From Bacillota bacterium (GTDB lineage Bacteria > Bacillota_I > Bacilli_A > Erysipelotrichales > Erysipelotrichaceae): a stretch of DNA of 64,000 nt. A program made the position numbers and the translations under genes. The stretch lies in the NCBI GenBank assembly GCA_023426935.1, contig JAEZBR010000071.1, forward strand, positions 1 to 64,000, in the 5' to 3' direction. Position 1 is the first letter of the stretch; each line of letters opens with the position of its first letter. The notes below the pieces were generated by a model. That model saw only the letters and a program-made list of their open reading frames with translations, was not told the origin of the DNA and did no database searches. Shown here piece by piece: positions 17,591-26,786 of this stretch.

Positions 17591-17638
17591 AAAGGCTGTA
17601 AATACCTAATCATTATTCAGGCTATTTACAGCCTTTTT
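17591..17638. terminator. Strong bidirectional terminator
   Basis: A 14-bp perfect stem (17591-17604 with 17623-17636) with T-rich tails on both strands closes the gpmI transcript from the left and probably the DtxR-type gene from the right. The rest of the short gap to 17720 shows nothing else. Confidence 0.9.
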
Positions 17639-17720
17639 GTTAGCTTATTACGAGAATGTTTAGCACTGATAAAATATGTAAGCACTCCCTAAATATTCCG
17701 TTGGGAAGTATTTCGGTTCT

Positions 17721-18095
17721 TTATCTTTCGGGGTAATTTTTGGCAAAATTTTTGATTGCTTTAAAAGATTTATCGGAGATCACATGTTCGATTCGGCAAG
17801 CATCTTCGGTAGCCGTTTTATCATCGACGCCTAAGCGTTCCAACAGTTTCGATAGGGTGACATGACGATCATAAATCTTATTGGCTAAGGTTTTCCCTTT
17901 GGTGGTAAACGTGATATATCCGTTATCGTCGACGAGAATATAACCATCAGCTTTAAGGATTCCTACGGCTCTGGAAACACTGGGTTTGGAATAATTCATT
18001 GTTTCCGCCAGATCTAAAGAACGGACATGAGGCATTTTCTTAAATAGTAATAGAAGGGTTTCTAAATACATTTCTCCCGATTCGAATAATGGCAT
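17721..18095 (-). CDS. DtxR/MntR-family metal-dependent regulator
   Basis: A 124-residue metalloregulator with an N-terminal winged helix (MPLFESGEMYLETLLLL opening, then YSKPSVSRAVGILKADGY) and a dimerisation/metal-binding helix region containing E-x-x-C-R-I-E-H-V near residues 102-110. It is the short type without a C-terminal SH3 domain, as in MntR. Targets are probably Mn or Fe transport genes, none of which is in this window. GGAGGTG lies upstream of the start. Confidence 0.88.
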   Translation of the reverse strand: MPLFESGEMYLETLLLLFKKMPHVRSLDLAETMNYSKPSVSRAVGILKADGYILVDDNGYITFTTKGKTLANKIYDRHVTLSKLLERLGVDDKTATEDACRIEHVISDKSFKAIKNFAKNYPER

Positions 18096-18146
18096 CGTTG
18101 AGCACCTCCATTTGTAGAATATTATATAGCGAATTAGATTAAATAA

Positions 18147-20381
18147 TTATTGTTTGTACCATAAGCGATTCATTACTTCGCGGACTTCTTGAGCTGTTTC
18201 GGTGGTAAAGACCAGGTGAAAATTTGTAATACCCAGTGCTTTTAACGAGGGTAGATCTGTGATTCGATCAAAAGGTTTTTCAGGCAAAAGATGTTGGAAA
18301 CAGTCCTTATCAAATAACAAGGGATAGGTTTCTTTATCTGATTGTAAGGAGAAACGGTGAAGTTTACATAAGCCGCAGTGTTTTTGCTGATCCTTAGATA
18401 GATAAGTATTTGGAGCACAGTACTTTGTGACCATAAGATCTTTACGGCCATAAATTCGATAAATTAGATTTGGCTCGCAATGGTAAATATCTTTATAACC
18501 TTGAATTAAAGCTCCAATCTCGGGATCGGATAGTTCCGAAGACAGTTCAACCGCGGTACAACCCAGGTCTAGGAAAAATCTGACTGCGTATTGATTAGTG
18601 ATGTTTAGATAGAGGCTCGCGTATTTGCGTTTGATGAGTAAGGAAGCTTCACCAGGTTCGTTCACGTAAGCTAATTTTAGATTCGGGAACGACTGATCTT
18701 CGTTGACTCGGGGCATTTCCATTCCCAGTTCTGGATTATTAACCAAGAGGGTTGGATCAGAAGTAAACAAAGTCACCTTATAATCTTTCAGTACTTCGAA
18801 TTGTTCCGCGGTTTGGAAAGAGACATGAATTGATTTAGTTGTGATGGTCTTATACTCGATGAACTTATAATCAAGTAATGTAATCTCCGGTTTCGCAATT
18901 AGACGTTGCTGCAAGCGTTCTAGAATTCTTCGACGCATATCATTGATTCTAGATACCGGTACAAAGACATTCTTCTCGGCGTCGATTTTTATCGGGGAGA
19001 AGTAGTAGGGGGTATCTTTAGTTTTTCCTAACTGGTCATACCATTCCTGCTGCGTAAGAACATGATTTTTCGCTTCTTCTAATTTAATAATATCAGACAT
19101 AACTAAGACGATTGACTTGTAGGTGGCAGTCATGCGCAAGGGCATACCGACTTTCGCTTTGACTGAAAGCTCAACCGCTTCATACCTAGGGGGTAACTTA
19201 TCCAAGGAAGTCAATTGTAAAGAAGAACTGGTAAGTCTAACTTCACTGCCGACTTTAACTGGTAAGTCATAATCGAACGACACTTTTTCATGAGAATTGG
19301 CGCTATTAACTAATTTACCTTTTAGATAGATCTTATTGGCGACCAGCCCTTGATCGGGTTGTCCGAGAATTCTTAAACCATCTCCTTGGTGAAGAGATTC
19401 TTGAAGAAGGATGGTTATCTGACTGGAGTTCTTCTCAACAACATGTCCTAGGAGAATTCCCTGATGATTAGGTCTTTCCGGATTCATCAGATCTAAGCCG
19501 CGGCTTGAGAAGATATGTCCGGAAGTGAAACCGCGATTAAACAGTAATGCCGCATCTTTTTGATCGGGAGTAAAGGCTTCATGATTACTGGCCGCATCGA
19601 TTGCTTGTCGATATTGTTTGGTGATAAAAGCCACATATTCAGGCCGTTTCATGCGTCCTTCAATCTTCCAACAGTCTGCGGAAAGACTTAATAACGCTGA
19701 AACTCTATCGATAGTATATAAATCTTTAGGGCTTAAGAGATATTCACCGGGGGTCACGACTTGATTACCGTCCTGTAATAATTTATAGGGTAAACGACAG
19801 GGCTGAGCACAAGATCCCCGATTTCCACTGCGATTTCCGTTTTCTGAACTAAGATAGCATTGGCCGGAGTAACAAACACACAAAGCACCATAGACGAAGA
19901 TCTCCGTCTCAATCGGTTCTTTTGCCAAGCTAAGAACTTGCTGATATTCGGTTTCTCTGGCTAGGACTACTCGCGTAAAGCCTAAATTCTCGAGTAACTT
20001 TACACTTTCTAAATTGTGGATATACATCTGGGTAGAAGCGTGTAATGCTAGTTGAGGAAGACGCTTTCTAAGTAACAGAGCTAAGCCAAAATCTTGAATC
20101 AGAACTCCGTCGATTCCCGCCTTAGCTAAGAATAGGGCGTCATCTAAGGCGTCGTCTAACTCCTGGGGGAGAATTATAATATTGAGGGTGGCATATACTT
20201 TAACTCCGTATTGGTGAGCGTAGTTAATTGCTTCATTAATTTGGTCACGGGAAAAATTATCGGCGTATGATCGAGCGCCGAATCTTTGTAAGCCCAAATA
20301 TACCGCATCGGCACCGGCTTTAATCGCTGCTTCCAAAGCAGCTCTATTACCGGCGGGGGCTAATAACTCAGGTTTGTTCAT
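18147..20381 (-). CDS. U32-family peptidase / RlhA-like rRNA hydroxylation protein
   Basis: A 744-residue member of the U32 'collagenase' family. The opening PELLAPAGNRAALEAAIKAG and the Cys-rich segment GALCVCYSGQC...GSCAQPCRLPY are the family signature and in relatives bind an iron-sulfur cluster. The length and C-terminal region with DUF3656-like parts match RlhA, which takes part in prephenate-dependent hydroxylation of 23S rRNA. A second Cys group (KHCGLCKLHR) sits near the C-terminus. The ATG overlaps the MerR-type gene stop by 4 nt. Family assignment is firm; the exact reaction is not. Confidence 0.85.
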   Translation of the reverse strand: MNKPELLAPAGNRAALEAAIKAGADAVYLGLQRFGARSYADNFSRDQINEAINYAHQYGVKVYATLNIIILPQELDDALDDALFLAKAGIDGVLIQDFGLALLLRKRLPQLALHASTQMYIHNLESVKLLENLGFTRVVLARETEYQQVLSLAKEPIETEIFVYGALCVCYSGQCYLSSENGNRSGNRGSCAQPCRLPYKLLQDGNQVVTPGEYLLSPKDLYTIDRVSALLSLSADCWKIEGRMKRPEYVAFITKQYRQAIDAASNHEAFTPDQKDAALLFNRGFTSGHIFSSRGLDLMNPERPNHQGILLGHVVEKNSSQITILLQESLHQGDGLRILGQPDQGLVANKIYLKGKLVNSANSHEKVSFDYDLPVKVGSEVRLTSSSLQLTSLDKLPPRYEAVELSVKAKVGMPLRMTATYKSIVLVMSDIIKLEEAKNHVLTQQEWYDQLGKTKDTPYYFSPIKIDAEKNVFVPVSRINDMRRRILERLQQRLIAKPEITLLDYKFIEYKTITTKSIHVSFQTAEQFEVLKDYKVTLFTSDPTLLVNNPELGMEMPRVNEDQSFPNLKLAYVNEPGEASLLIKRKYASLYLNITNQYAVRFFLDLGCTAVELSSELSDPEIGALIQGYKDIYHCEPNLIYRIYGRKDLMVTKYCAPNTYLSKDQQKHCGLCKLHRFSLQSDKETYPLLFDKDCFQHLLPEKPFDRITDLPSLKALGITNFHLVFTTETAQEVREVMNRLWYKQ

Positions 20382-21187
20382 TCTTCGCTACTAGGTCCTA
20401 AATAAACCTGCAATTCATAAGCCTGGGTAGCTTTATCATAAATATTATTCAGCAATTGGCTTTCAATAATTAGGGGATCTTTTAATTGAAGATCCTTTAT
20501 GCCATAAAGCAGCTTTTCCCAACAAGCAGTCTTGCTAGCTTCGTTATAGGTAATGCAGAGATAGTTTCCGCCGGGAATGTGGGTAATTCCCTTATTTGGG
20601 GTCTGATAGTCTAAAATAATGGCTTTATAAAGGGAAACTTGTTGTACTTGGTTGTTAATAATTTTATAAATAGCGCCAGATTCGAAGGTCGTTTTTAGAT
20701 TATTTTCTCTGATTGCCAGTTCGAGTTTTTCTCTTTGCTTAACGTAGCGGTTATTAACGGAAGTAGGTAAAAGCGGAGAATTCATAATATCGCGGTCGGC
20801 TATTTCCCGTTGATAAAGACTCTTGGTCTTAGTTAGATATTCGCCGGTCGCAATCTTTTCTTGGATATTCTCAATATCGACAAGGTTAAGTTTCAAATCA
20901 TCAATTTGAGAAGTCATTCGAGTCGATAATACTTCTAAAAAATCTTTAAAGGTGGACATTTTATGAGAATTGATGATTTCCGACAATTCTTCTAAAGATA
21001 GATTTATTTTCTTAGCGAAACTAATGATATCGAAAATAAAAAGTTGGCTTTGATCATAATACCGATACTTAGTATCTTCGTTAACAACTCTAGGACGGCA
21101 TAGTCCGATTTTGTCATAGTGACGTAAGGCATTGATTGTGAACCCCGTCATTTTAGATACTTCTCCGATTGAAAAATAAGTTCTCAT
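20378..21187 (-). CDS. MerR-family transcriptional regulator with ligand-binding C-terminus
   Basis: The N-terminal 70 residues form a MerR winged helix (FSIGEVSKMTGFTINALRHYDKIGL, then YRYYDQSQL). A coiled-coil dimerisation helix follows, and residues 150-265 resemble the GyrI/BmrR effector-binding fold. This suggests a multidrug- or small-molecule-sensing activator of its own promoter. It is co-transcribed with the downstream U32 gene (4-nt overlap). Its inducer is unknown. Confidence 0.85.
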   Translation of the reverse strand: MRTYFSIGEVSKMTGFTINALRHYDKIGLCRPRVVNEDTKYRYYDQSQLFIFDIISFAKKINLSLEELSEIINSHKMSTFKDFLEVLSTRMTSQIDDLKLNLVDIENIQEKIATGEYLTKTKSLYQREIADRDIMNSPLLPTSVNNRYVKQREKLELAIRENNLKTTFESGAIYKIINNQVQQVSLYKAIILDYQTPNKGITHIPGGNYLCITYNEASKTACWEKLLYGIKDLQLKDPLIIESQLLNNIYDKATQAYELQVYLGPSSEE

Positions 21188-21210
21188 AATGGTTGTAACC
21201 TCGTACTTTG

Positions 21211-21239
21211 AGTATAACGAACTTGGAGGGTCAATTCAA
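21211..21239 (-). promoter_or_regulatory. Promoter of the MerR-type/U32 operon
   Basis: On the minus strand TTGAAT (21234-21239) and TATACT (21211-21216) are 17 bp apart. Two near-identical 11-mers, CTCCAAGTTCG and CTCAAAGTACG, lie in tandem across and after the -10 and may be the regulator's site. Confidence 0.55.
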
Positions 21240-21257
21240 CCCTAAAACACAAAATTA

Positions 21258-21776
21258 TTACCTATGAATAGAGTTTAATACTTGCTCATAAGCAATTCTA
21301 AGATCGCCGTTTTCTAGATAAATAATACCAGTTTTCTGGAATTTAAGATCGTTGAGAAGATGAATCATTGCTTTATTATCCGGATGGGTATCGATTCGGA
21401 TTGCTACACAGGATAAGCTCATTGCCAGTTTGTTTGCGTAATCGAAGAAGTATTTTGCGAGATGTTGGCCTTTATAACCGTCTTTGATGGCGATTCGGTG
21501 AATTGTTACATATGGTCCGTTAGTAAGCCAGCTTCCGTTATCTATTTTAAGGTAAGTTGGTTCTAAACCGGGGATAATGCTTGCTGTACCATAGACATTT
21601 TGGCCGTTTATCAGAACATAACTTACCTTATTTTCAATATCCACCTTGAAACTATCTTCATTCGGATAGCCGTTTTGCCATTGGTCGATACCTTGTGACT
21701 TTAAATATCTCTTCGCTTCGTCAACTATTTTCATGATTTGCGGAAGATCGTCTTTTGTACTTAACCGTACCTGCAT
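21258..21776 (-). CDS. GNAT-family N-acetyltransferase
   Basis: A 172-residue acetyltransferase. Start at ATG 21776 is preferred because AAAGGAGAG is just upstream; the longer frame from 21809 would include the ribosome site. Conserved features are the VRLSTKDDLPQIMKIVDEA opening, the acetyl-CoA binding turn (KDGYKGQHLAKYFF) and the RIDTHPDNKAMIHLLNDLKF ending. Divergent from tmk. The substrate is unknown. Confidence 0.85.
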   Translation of the reverse strand: MQVRLSTKDDLPQIMKIVDEAKRYLKSQGIDQWQNGYPNEDSFKVDIENKVSYVLINGQNVYGTASIIPGLEPTYLKIDNGSWLTNGPYVTIHRIAIKDGYKGQHLAKYFFDYANKLAMSLSCVAIRIDTHPDNKAMIHLLNDLKFQKTGIIYLENGDLRIAYEQVLNSIHR

Positions 21777-21848
21777 GGGCCTTCTCTCCTTTATCCTTAG
21801 AAATATCATAGCACTTATATGTTATAATTATGACCATAGGTGAGCACA

Positions 21849-22469
21849 ATGGAAAAAGGTAAGTTGATTGTTTTCGAAGGATGCGATGGTTCCGGAAAGA
21901 CGACGGTTAGTAAAGAGATTTCAGATAGACTGTCTAAGGCCGGTTATCCGGTTATATATACCCGGGAACCTGGAGGCAGCGAGATTGCGGAAGAGATTCG
22001 TCATATCATCCTTAATCCGAAAAATACCGCCATGGATGTCCGGACTGAAGCCTTGTTATATGCTGCTTCCCGAAGACAACACTTAGTAGAGACTATTATC
22101 CCCGCCATTGACCAAGGAAAAATTGTCATTAGCGATCGTTATGTAAACAGCTCCCTAGTATATCAAGGGTACGCAAGAAAGATTGGCATTGAAAAAGTTA
22201 AGACAATCAATGATTTCGCGATTGAAGGATATTCCCCCTATCGAACAATCTACTTAGATATTGACCCCCAGGTTGGTTTAGAAAGATTAAAAGATCGAAA
22301 ATATTTAGATCGCTTAGATAAAGAAGCATTAGCCTTCCACCAATTAGTTCATGAAGGCTATAAGATTGTGAATGAAACTTATAAAGATAATATCGAAATT
22401 TTCGATGCATCAAAAACAATTCCGGAAGTAGTTGAGGAAGTATATAACTATTTGGTCAAAATAATATGA
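21849..22469 (+). CDS. tmk: Thymidylate kinase
   Basis: Phosphorylates dTMP to dTDP. The P-loop GCDGSGKTT, the TREPGGSEIAEEIR segment, the DRYVNSSLVYQG motif and a LID region are in the expected order over 206 residues. ATG 21849 was chosen over the GTG at 21840 because AGGTGA then sits 5 nt before it. A TATAAT at 21823-21828 may be its -10 element. It overlaps holB by 4 nt, the conserved Firmicutes pair. Confidence 0.95.
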   Translation: MEKGKLIVFEGCDGSGKTTVSKEISDRLSKAGYPVIYTREPGGSEIAEEIRHIILNPKNTAMDVRTEALLYAASRRQHLVETIIPAIDQGKIVISDRYVNSSLVYQGYARKIGIEKVKTINDFAIEGYSPYRTIYLDIDPQVGLERLKDRKYLDRLDKEALAFHQLVHEGYKIVNETYKDNIEIFDASKTIPEVVEEVYNYLVKII

Positions 22470-23449
22470 ATGAGAACTTCGCTCGCTATCAAACTACCGC
22501 CTATAAAATATTGGATCAGGATCTTAAACTGAATCGGATTTCGCATGCGTATTTATTTACCGGACCGGCTAATGCCAAGAAGAAAGAAGCGGCGATCTTA
22601 TTCGCTCAATCTTTAGTCTGTCAAAATAAAGTAAATGAATGGGCTTGTGAGAAATGTAATGTCTGTCAAAGAATCAAGGATGGCGAATATTTAGATGTTA
22701 AGATTGTCGACGGTGCGAAAAGCACGATAAAAAAAGAAGAAATATCCAAGTTGCTTGATTATTATTCCCAGACCGCAATGGAGAAATATGGGATTAAAGT
22801 ATACATAATCAATAACTTCGAGAATATGACAATCGCTTCGATGAATGCGATCTTAAAGTTTCTCGAAGAACCTAATCAGAAGATTACGGCAATCTTATGC
22901 ACCGATAATATCGATCGGGTTTTACCGACGATTGTTTCCCGATGCAAACTGATTCCGTTTAAAGCCATCGGCAGTAAAGAAGTTGAAGAGAACGCAATAA
23001 AAGCAGGCTTATCACCACTGGATGCACACTTATTGGCAGGTTATCTTGATGAAGAAAAGTTGCTTAAGAAGACCAGTGAAAGCGATGCGTACCAGAGCGC
23101 ATTAACGATTTGGCTAGAATACATGGAACGCAGTTTTGAAGACCGGACCAAAGGTCAGTATTATTTGGAAGCGGAAGCGTTTAAAGGGTATGAGAAGGAT
23201 AAACTGAGGAATGTGTTTACTTGGTTTATAAAGATTGGTTTAATCTTCTGTATGGATATTTTGGAAAGGAATTCAAATTATGAACATCGGTATGATCGAA
23301 CGATGGAAGAATTCTTAGTAGCCGGTTTTAGCGCAGAAGCGACGATGATGGTATTATTAAAGGGTCAGGATGACCTATTAGCGAAAGCGAACACTGCTTT
23401 GGTAATCGATCGCTTTGGCTATCTAATGAGTAAGGAGGATCGTATATGA
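22466..23449 (+). CDS. holB: DNA polymerase III delta prime subunit
   Basis: Clamp-loader subunit of the replicase, 327 residues. The AAA+ domain has a degenerate Walker A (GPANAKKKEA), which is normal for delta prime, a zinc-binding group CEKCNVC, and the SRC motif (VSRCKLI). Overlaps tmk at its start and ricT at its end, each by 4 nt, so the four-gene run tmk-holB-ricT-rsmI is tightly coupled. Confidence 0.94.
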   Translation: MNENFARYQTTAYKILDQDLKLNRISHAYLFTGPANAKKKEAAILFAQSLVCQNKVNEWACEKCNVCQRIKDGEYLDVKIVDGAKSTIKKEEISKLLDYYSQTAMEKYGIKVYIINNFENMTIASMNAILKFLEEPNQKITAILCTDNIDRVLPTIVSRCKLIPFKAIGSKEVEENAIKAGLSPLDAHLLAGYLDEEKLLKKTSESDAYQSALTIWLEYMERSFEDRTKGQYYLEAEAFKGYEKDKLRNVFTWFIKIGLIFCMDILERNSNYEHRYDRTMEEFLVAGFSAEATMMVLLKGQDDLLAKANTALVIDRFGYLMSKEDRI

Positions 23450-24330
23450 GTGAGAAGAGATATCGTTTCTCCATGTTTATCAAATTTTACAACGGAGAAA
23501 AAAATTATACTTATGGTTCCGACGATGCGGGTTTTAATAAAGGTGATCAGGTCGTCGTCGAGACTTTGAAGGGTTTAGAGTTAGGTTATGTTGCGAATGA
23601 ACCTTCGGAAGAAGCGATTAGCGAAGAATTCGAAATCAAACCAATCATTCGCAAAGGAACCAAACAGGATATCGAAAACTGGGAGCGCAATAAGAATGAT
23701 GCAGCTACGGCGATGGTTAAATGTAAGGAAGCAATCGATAGACTGGGCTTAGGCATGAATTTGACCAGTGCGGAATATACTTTAGATAAAGGGAGACTTA
23801 CCTTTACTTATGTTGCGGATGAAAGAGTCGACTTTAGAGAATTATTACATGTGCTCGCATCGACTTTCCATACCCGAATCGAACTAAGACAGATAGGTCC
23901 CCGAGATAAAGCGAAGATTGTTGGCGGAATTGGCTTATGCGGGATGCCACTATGTTGTGCCCGGTTTCAGAAAGATTTCGATGTTATTTCGATTAACATG
24001 GCCAAGAATCAGTTGCTCGCCTTAAATCCTCAGAAGTTATCCGGACAATGCGGTAAATTAATGTGTTGTCTGGCTTATGAGAACGATGCGTATAAAGAAC
24101 TAAGACAAGGTTTACCCAAGATGAATGCCCCAGTCACTTATAAGGGAACAAATTATCGGGTGACTAGCATGAATGTCTTGGAGAATAGTGCAAAGTTAAC
24201 CAATTCAGATAGTTATGTTGATCTGACTTTGGATGAATTAAGAACAATTTATCATCCGGCTAAGAATAACGAAACAAATAACGAAGAAGCGGAAGCTGAT
24301 CATGCAAAGACAAAAGAGCTTTCAAAGTAA
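23446..24330 (+). CDS. ricT: PSP1-domain protein RicT (YaaT)
   Basis: Subunit of the RicA-RicF-RicT complex that in Bacillus modulates RNase Y-dependent mRNA processing and carries Fe-S clusters. The PSP1 domain occupies the middle; Cys pairs appear as GLCGMPLCCARF and QCGKLMCCLAYEN. At 294 residues it has normal length. The holB-ricT-rsmI order is as in Bacillus, without the intervening yabA. It overlaps rsmI by 29 nt. Confidence 0.93.
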   Translation: MSEKRYRFSMFIKFYNGEKNYTYGSDDAGFNKGDQVVVETLKGLELGYVANEPSEEAISEEFEIKPIIRKGTKQDIENWERNKNDAATAMVKCKEAIDRLGLGMNLTSAEYTLDKGRLTFTYVADERVDFRELLHVLASTFHTRIELRQIGPRDKAKIVGGIGLCGMPLCCARFQKDFDVISINMAKNQLLALNPQKLSGQCGKLMCCLAYENDAYKELRQGLPKMNAPVTYKGTNYRVTSMNVLENSAKLTNSDSYVDLTLDELRTIYHPAKNNETNNEEAEADHAKTKELSK

Positions 24331-25147
24331 TCAGCCAACGCTATATTTAGTGGCTACTCCCATCGGGAATCTTAGCGAGCTTTCTCCGCGGGCAATCGAG
24401 ACTTTAAACCAAGTCGATGTCATTGCGGCCGAAGATACCAGAAATACGGGTACTTTACTGGCAAAATTTGCGATCAAGACTCCGATGATCACCTATCATT
24501 TATTTAATGAGGCTGACAGTGCTCAGGGAATCATCGATCTTTTAAATAAGGGTGAATCCGTCGCGATTGTTTCAGATGCCGGATATCCGTTAGTGTCGGA
24601 TCCGGGGCAGACATTAGTAAATCTGACGATCCAAAATAATTTTCCGGTCGTTGTAATAAACGGACCGTCCGCCTGTTTAACGGCTTTGGTCGCCTCAGGA
24701 TTACCGGTTCAACCATTTTGTTTCTACGGATTTCTCGATGCGAAAGATACCCAACGCGTTAAACAGTTAGAAAAATTAAAGAAGCATGAAGAAACTTTAA
24801 TTTTCTATGAAGCTCCACATCGGATTGAAAGAATGTTGAAAGACGTTTTAATGGTGTTCGGTGACCGAAAGATTTGTATCGGGCGGGAATTAACGAAGAA
24901 GTTTGAAGAATATCTTCGCGGTAATGTTTACGAGATTTTGGAAGTAATCGGGGAATGTAAAGGTGAAATGGTCGTTGTCGTGGAAGGTTATAATCCTGAA
25001 CAACAACCGGTTATTTCAATGATGGAAATGATGAATACGGTTGATGAATATATCAAAGACGGGATGACAACCTCGGAAGCGATCAAGAAAGCTGCAAAGG
25101 ATTACGGTGTATCCAAGAATGAGATTTATCACCAATATTTTAGCTAA
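24302..25147 (+). CDS. rsmI: 16S rRNA (cytidine-1402-2'-O)-methyltransferase
   Basis: SAM-dependent tetrapyrrole-methylase-fold enzyme that methylates the ribose of C1402 in 16S rRNA. Motifs LYLVATPIGNLSELSPRA, AAEDTRNTG, SDAGYPLVSDPG and EAPHRIERML are the family signature. ATG 24302 lies inside the end of ricT; the core homology begins about 13 residues later. 281 residues. Confidence 0.95.
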   Translation: MQRQKSFQSNQPTLYLVATPIGNLSELSPRAIETLNQVDVIAAEDTRNTGTLLAKFAIKTPMITYHLFNEADSAQGIIDLLNKGESVAIVSDAGYPLVSDPGQTLVNLTIQNNFPVVVINGPSACLTALVASGLPVQPFCFYGFLDAKDTQRVKQLEKLKKHEETLIFYEAPHRIERMLKDVLMVFGDRKICIGRELTKKFEEYLRGNVYEILEVIGECKGEMVVVVEGYNPEQQPVISMMEMMNTVDEYIKDGMTTSEAIKKAAKDYGVSKNEIYHQYFS

Positions 25148-25158
25148 GGAGAAATTAG

Positions 25159-25908
25159 ATGAACAAAAACTTTATTCGGGCAGAGATCAAAGATAAGGCA
25201 AAGAAAATTGTCTTCACCAAGAATTATTTTTACTTACTATCGCTAGCTTTAGTCTTCGGATTCGCCTGCGCCTTCTATTTCGGTAGCATGGTCTATTTAG
25301 ACGAGGCTTCTAATGTTGCTTATGTCGATTTAACTTTATTGAATTTTACGATTTATCGGTTTTATCCCGCCCAACTTAATTTGGCTTATAAGATTATTTC
25401 GATTGGTTCAGTTGCCTGGTCAATATTTACTATTTTTATCGGAAACGTTTTGACCTATGGAATCCGTAATGCCTATTATCAAATCTCTTTAGGTAATTGG
25501 AAGTATTCAATCTTCGAGGGTTTTAAACATAATTATTGGAACATTGTAAAGACCTTATTCCTTAAGAGTTTGTATATTACCTTATGGACGTTATGCTTCA
25601 TTATCCCGGGAATCATCCGACAGTATGATTATTATTTTGTGGATTATATCTTAGCGAAAGATCCGACTAGAAAATCCAGTGAAGTCTTAAAAGAAGCGAA
25701 AGAGATGGTTATGGGATATAAAGCGAATATCTTCGTGTTCGATCTGTCGTTCTTCTTATGGCTATTCCTAGGAGCAGCTTTACAGACGATTACTTTCGGA
25801 CTAGGCAGAGTCTTGGTTTATCCTTATATCTTAGAATCCCAAGCGCTACTCTATTCACACTTCAATACGCATTCTCAACCAATATACGCTGAACAAGCAA
25901 TTAACTAA
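25159..25908 (+). CDS. DUF975-family integral membrane protein
   Basis: A 249-residue membrane protein with about five hydrophobic segments. The GIRNAYYQISLGNWKYSIFEGF region, the central WTLCFIIPGIIRQYDYYFVDYILA and the following DPTRKSSEVLKEAKEMVMGYK region are typical of DUF975 proteins. The role is unknown; similar proteins are frequent in Lachnospiraceae and Erysipelotrichaceae. SD AAGGAGAA precedes the ATG, 11 nt after rsmI, so it probably belongs to the tmk operon. Terminator at its end. Confidence 0.8.
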   Translation: MNKNFIRAEIKDKAKKIVFTKNYFYLLSLALVFGFACAFYFGSMVYLDEASNVAYVDLTLLNFTIYRFYPAQLNLAYKIISIGSVAWSIFTIFIGNVLTYGIRNAYYQISLGNWKYSIFEGFKHNYWNIVKTLFLKSLYITLWTLCFIIPGIIRQYDYYFVDYILAKDPTRKSSEVLKEAKEMVMGYKANIFVFDLSFFLWLFLGAALQTITFGLGRVLVYPYILESQALLYSHFNTHSQPIYAEQAIN

Positions 25909-25933
25909 AAACGAGGTTATTCCTCGTTTTTTT
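25907..25933. terminator. Bidirectional terminator
   Basis: AAAAACGAGG (25907-25916) and CCTCGTTTTT (25922-25931) form a 10-bp stem with a 5-nt loop and U-tails on both strands, serving both convergent genes. Confidence 0.9.
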
Positions 25934-26504
25934 GTCCGTAAGTATCGATCTTCTGCTGGGTCTTGGGTTCGATAAGCTCCAACTTATATTGTTGAATTTT
26001 GTTATGCTTCTTAACATAGTAAGGAGAATCTTCGGGAATAATTATCTCTTTGTTAAACTTAGCCCCTAAAGATTCATAGAAAGGCAGTAAGGGGTCTTTC
26101 TTCTCACCAACAAAATATAAGTGACTCATTAAATGATTTTTGGCCACTTCAATCAGTTTATTAGTAATTTCTCTTCTTTGAGTTTCTGTTAAATTCTCGA
26201 CTTCGATCCGGATATGACCACCATAGAAAGAATCGGCTTCCTGAGCCATATATAGCCGGCAGGTACCAATCTTGAGATTCGCCTTCTTTTCGATGACTTC
26301 AAAATCGTAATGTAACTGAGTTTTGTGATAGATATTCTGTTCCGATTTGCTCTTACGATATAAATAGTTGGAACTTTCTAACTCATTTTCTTTCAGTTTA
26401 TAACGATTAACAGCAGAATTAAGTTGGGAGCCGATATAAGCAGTAAGAACTCCCACACTTCCGACCATTAACGTTCTTTTTAGAAAAGACTTGTGTTTAG
26501 CCAT
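25917..26504 (-). CDS. Membrane-anchored protein of unknown function, weakly GNAT-like
   Basis: Start at ATG 26504 is preferred, with AGGTGAT upstream. Residues 8-25 form one hydrophobic segment (TLMVGSVGVLTAYIGS), then a charged linker. The C-terminal half (HIRIEVENLTETQRREITNKL, later PLLPFYESLGAKF) resembles the last part of a GNAT fold, where an acidic/helical stretch is followed by an FYESLG turn. The acetyl-CoA loop is not clear, so it may be a degenerate relative. 195 residues. Divergent from the metG T-box. Confidence 0.5.
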   Translation of the reverse strand: MAKHKSFLKRTLMVGSVGVLTAYIGSQLNSAVNRYKLKENELESSNYLYRKSKSEQNIYHKTQLHYDFEVIEKKANLKIGTCRLYMAQEADSFYGGHIRIEVENLTETQRREITNKLIEVAKNHLMSHLYFVGEKKDPLLPFYESLGAKFNKEIIIPEDSPYYVKKHNKIQQYKLELIEPKTQQKIDTYGQKNEE

Positions 26505-26534
26505 AGTTATCACCTGAACCAATTATAACATTCG

Positions 26535-26563
26535 TTTACAATTTTGGATATATTCGATATACT
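26535..26563 (+). promoter_or_regulatory. Promoter of the metG T-box leader
   Basis: TTTACA (26535-26540) and TATACT (26558-26563) are 17 bp apart and lie just before the T-box leader, in the divergent gap with the minus-strand gene starting at 26504. Confidence 0.65.
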
Positions 26564-26569
26564 AGAGCC

Positions 26570-26776
26570 AGTAAAGACAGTGAAGAACAGAGTAACAAAA
26601 CCGGATTTTCTTAGGAAGGAACGAAGCATTGAAAGTTCTAGACCGGAATTGTGAACATGGGTTCGGAGTTGGAATTTCGAGAAGTAGAAATTCCCGTACA
26701 GCGGCGTTAACCTTATTGAGCAGTAAACAAGGTGGTACCACGTACTAGTCAGCGTCCTTAGGGGATGCTTTTTTAT
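26570..26776 (+). promoter_or_regulatory. T-box riboswitch, methionine-specific
   Basis: The leader upstream of metG has a T-box antiterminator core, AAGGTGGTACCACG (26729-26742), whose UGGU bulge (26733-26736) can pair with the ACCA end of uncharged tRNA-Met. A stem I region with an AGUA motif precedes it. A candidate specifier AUG lies at 26657-26659 in GAACATGGG. The terminator arm AGCGTCC-TTAG-GGGATGCT followed by Ts is at 26751-26774. Uncharged tRNA-Met would permit metG transcription. Confidence 0.9.
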
Positions 26777-26786
26777 TGGAGGAAAC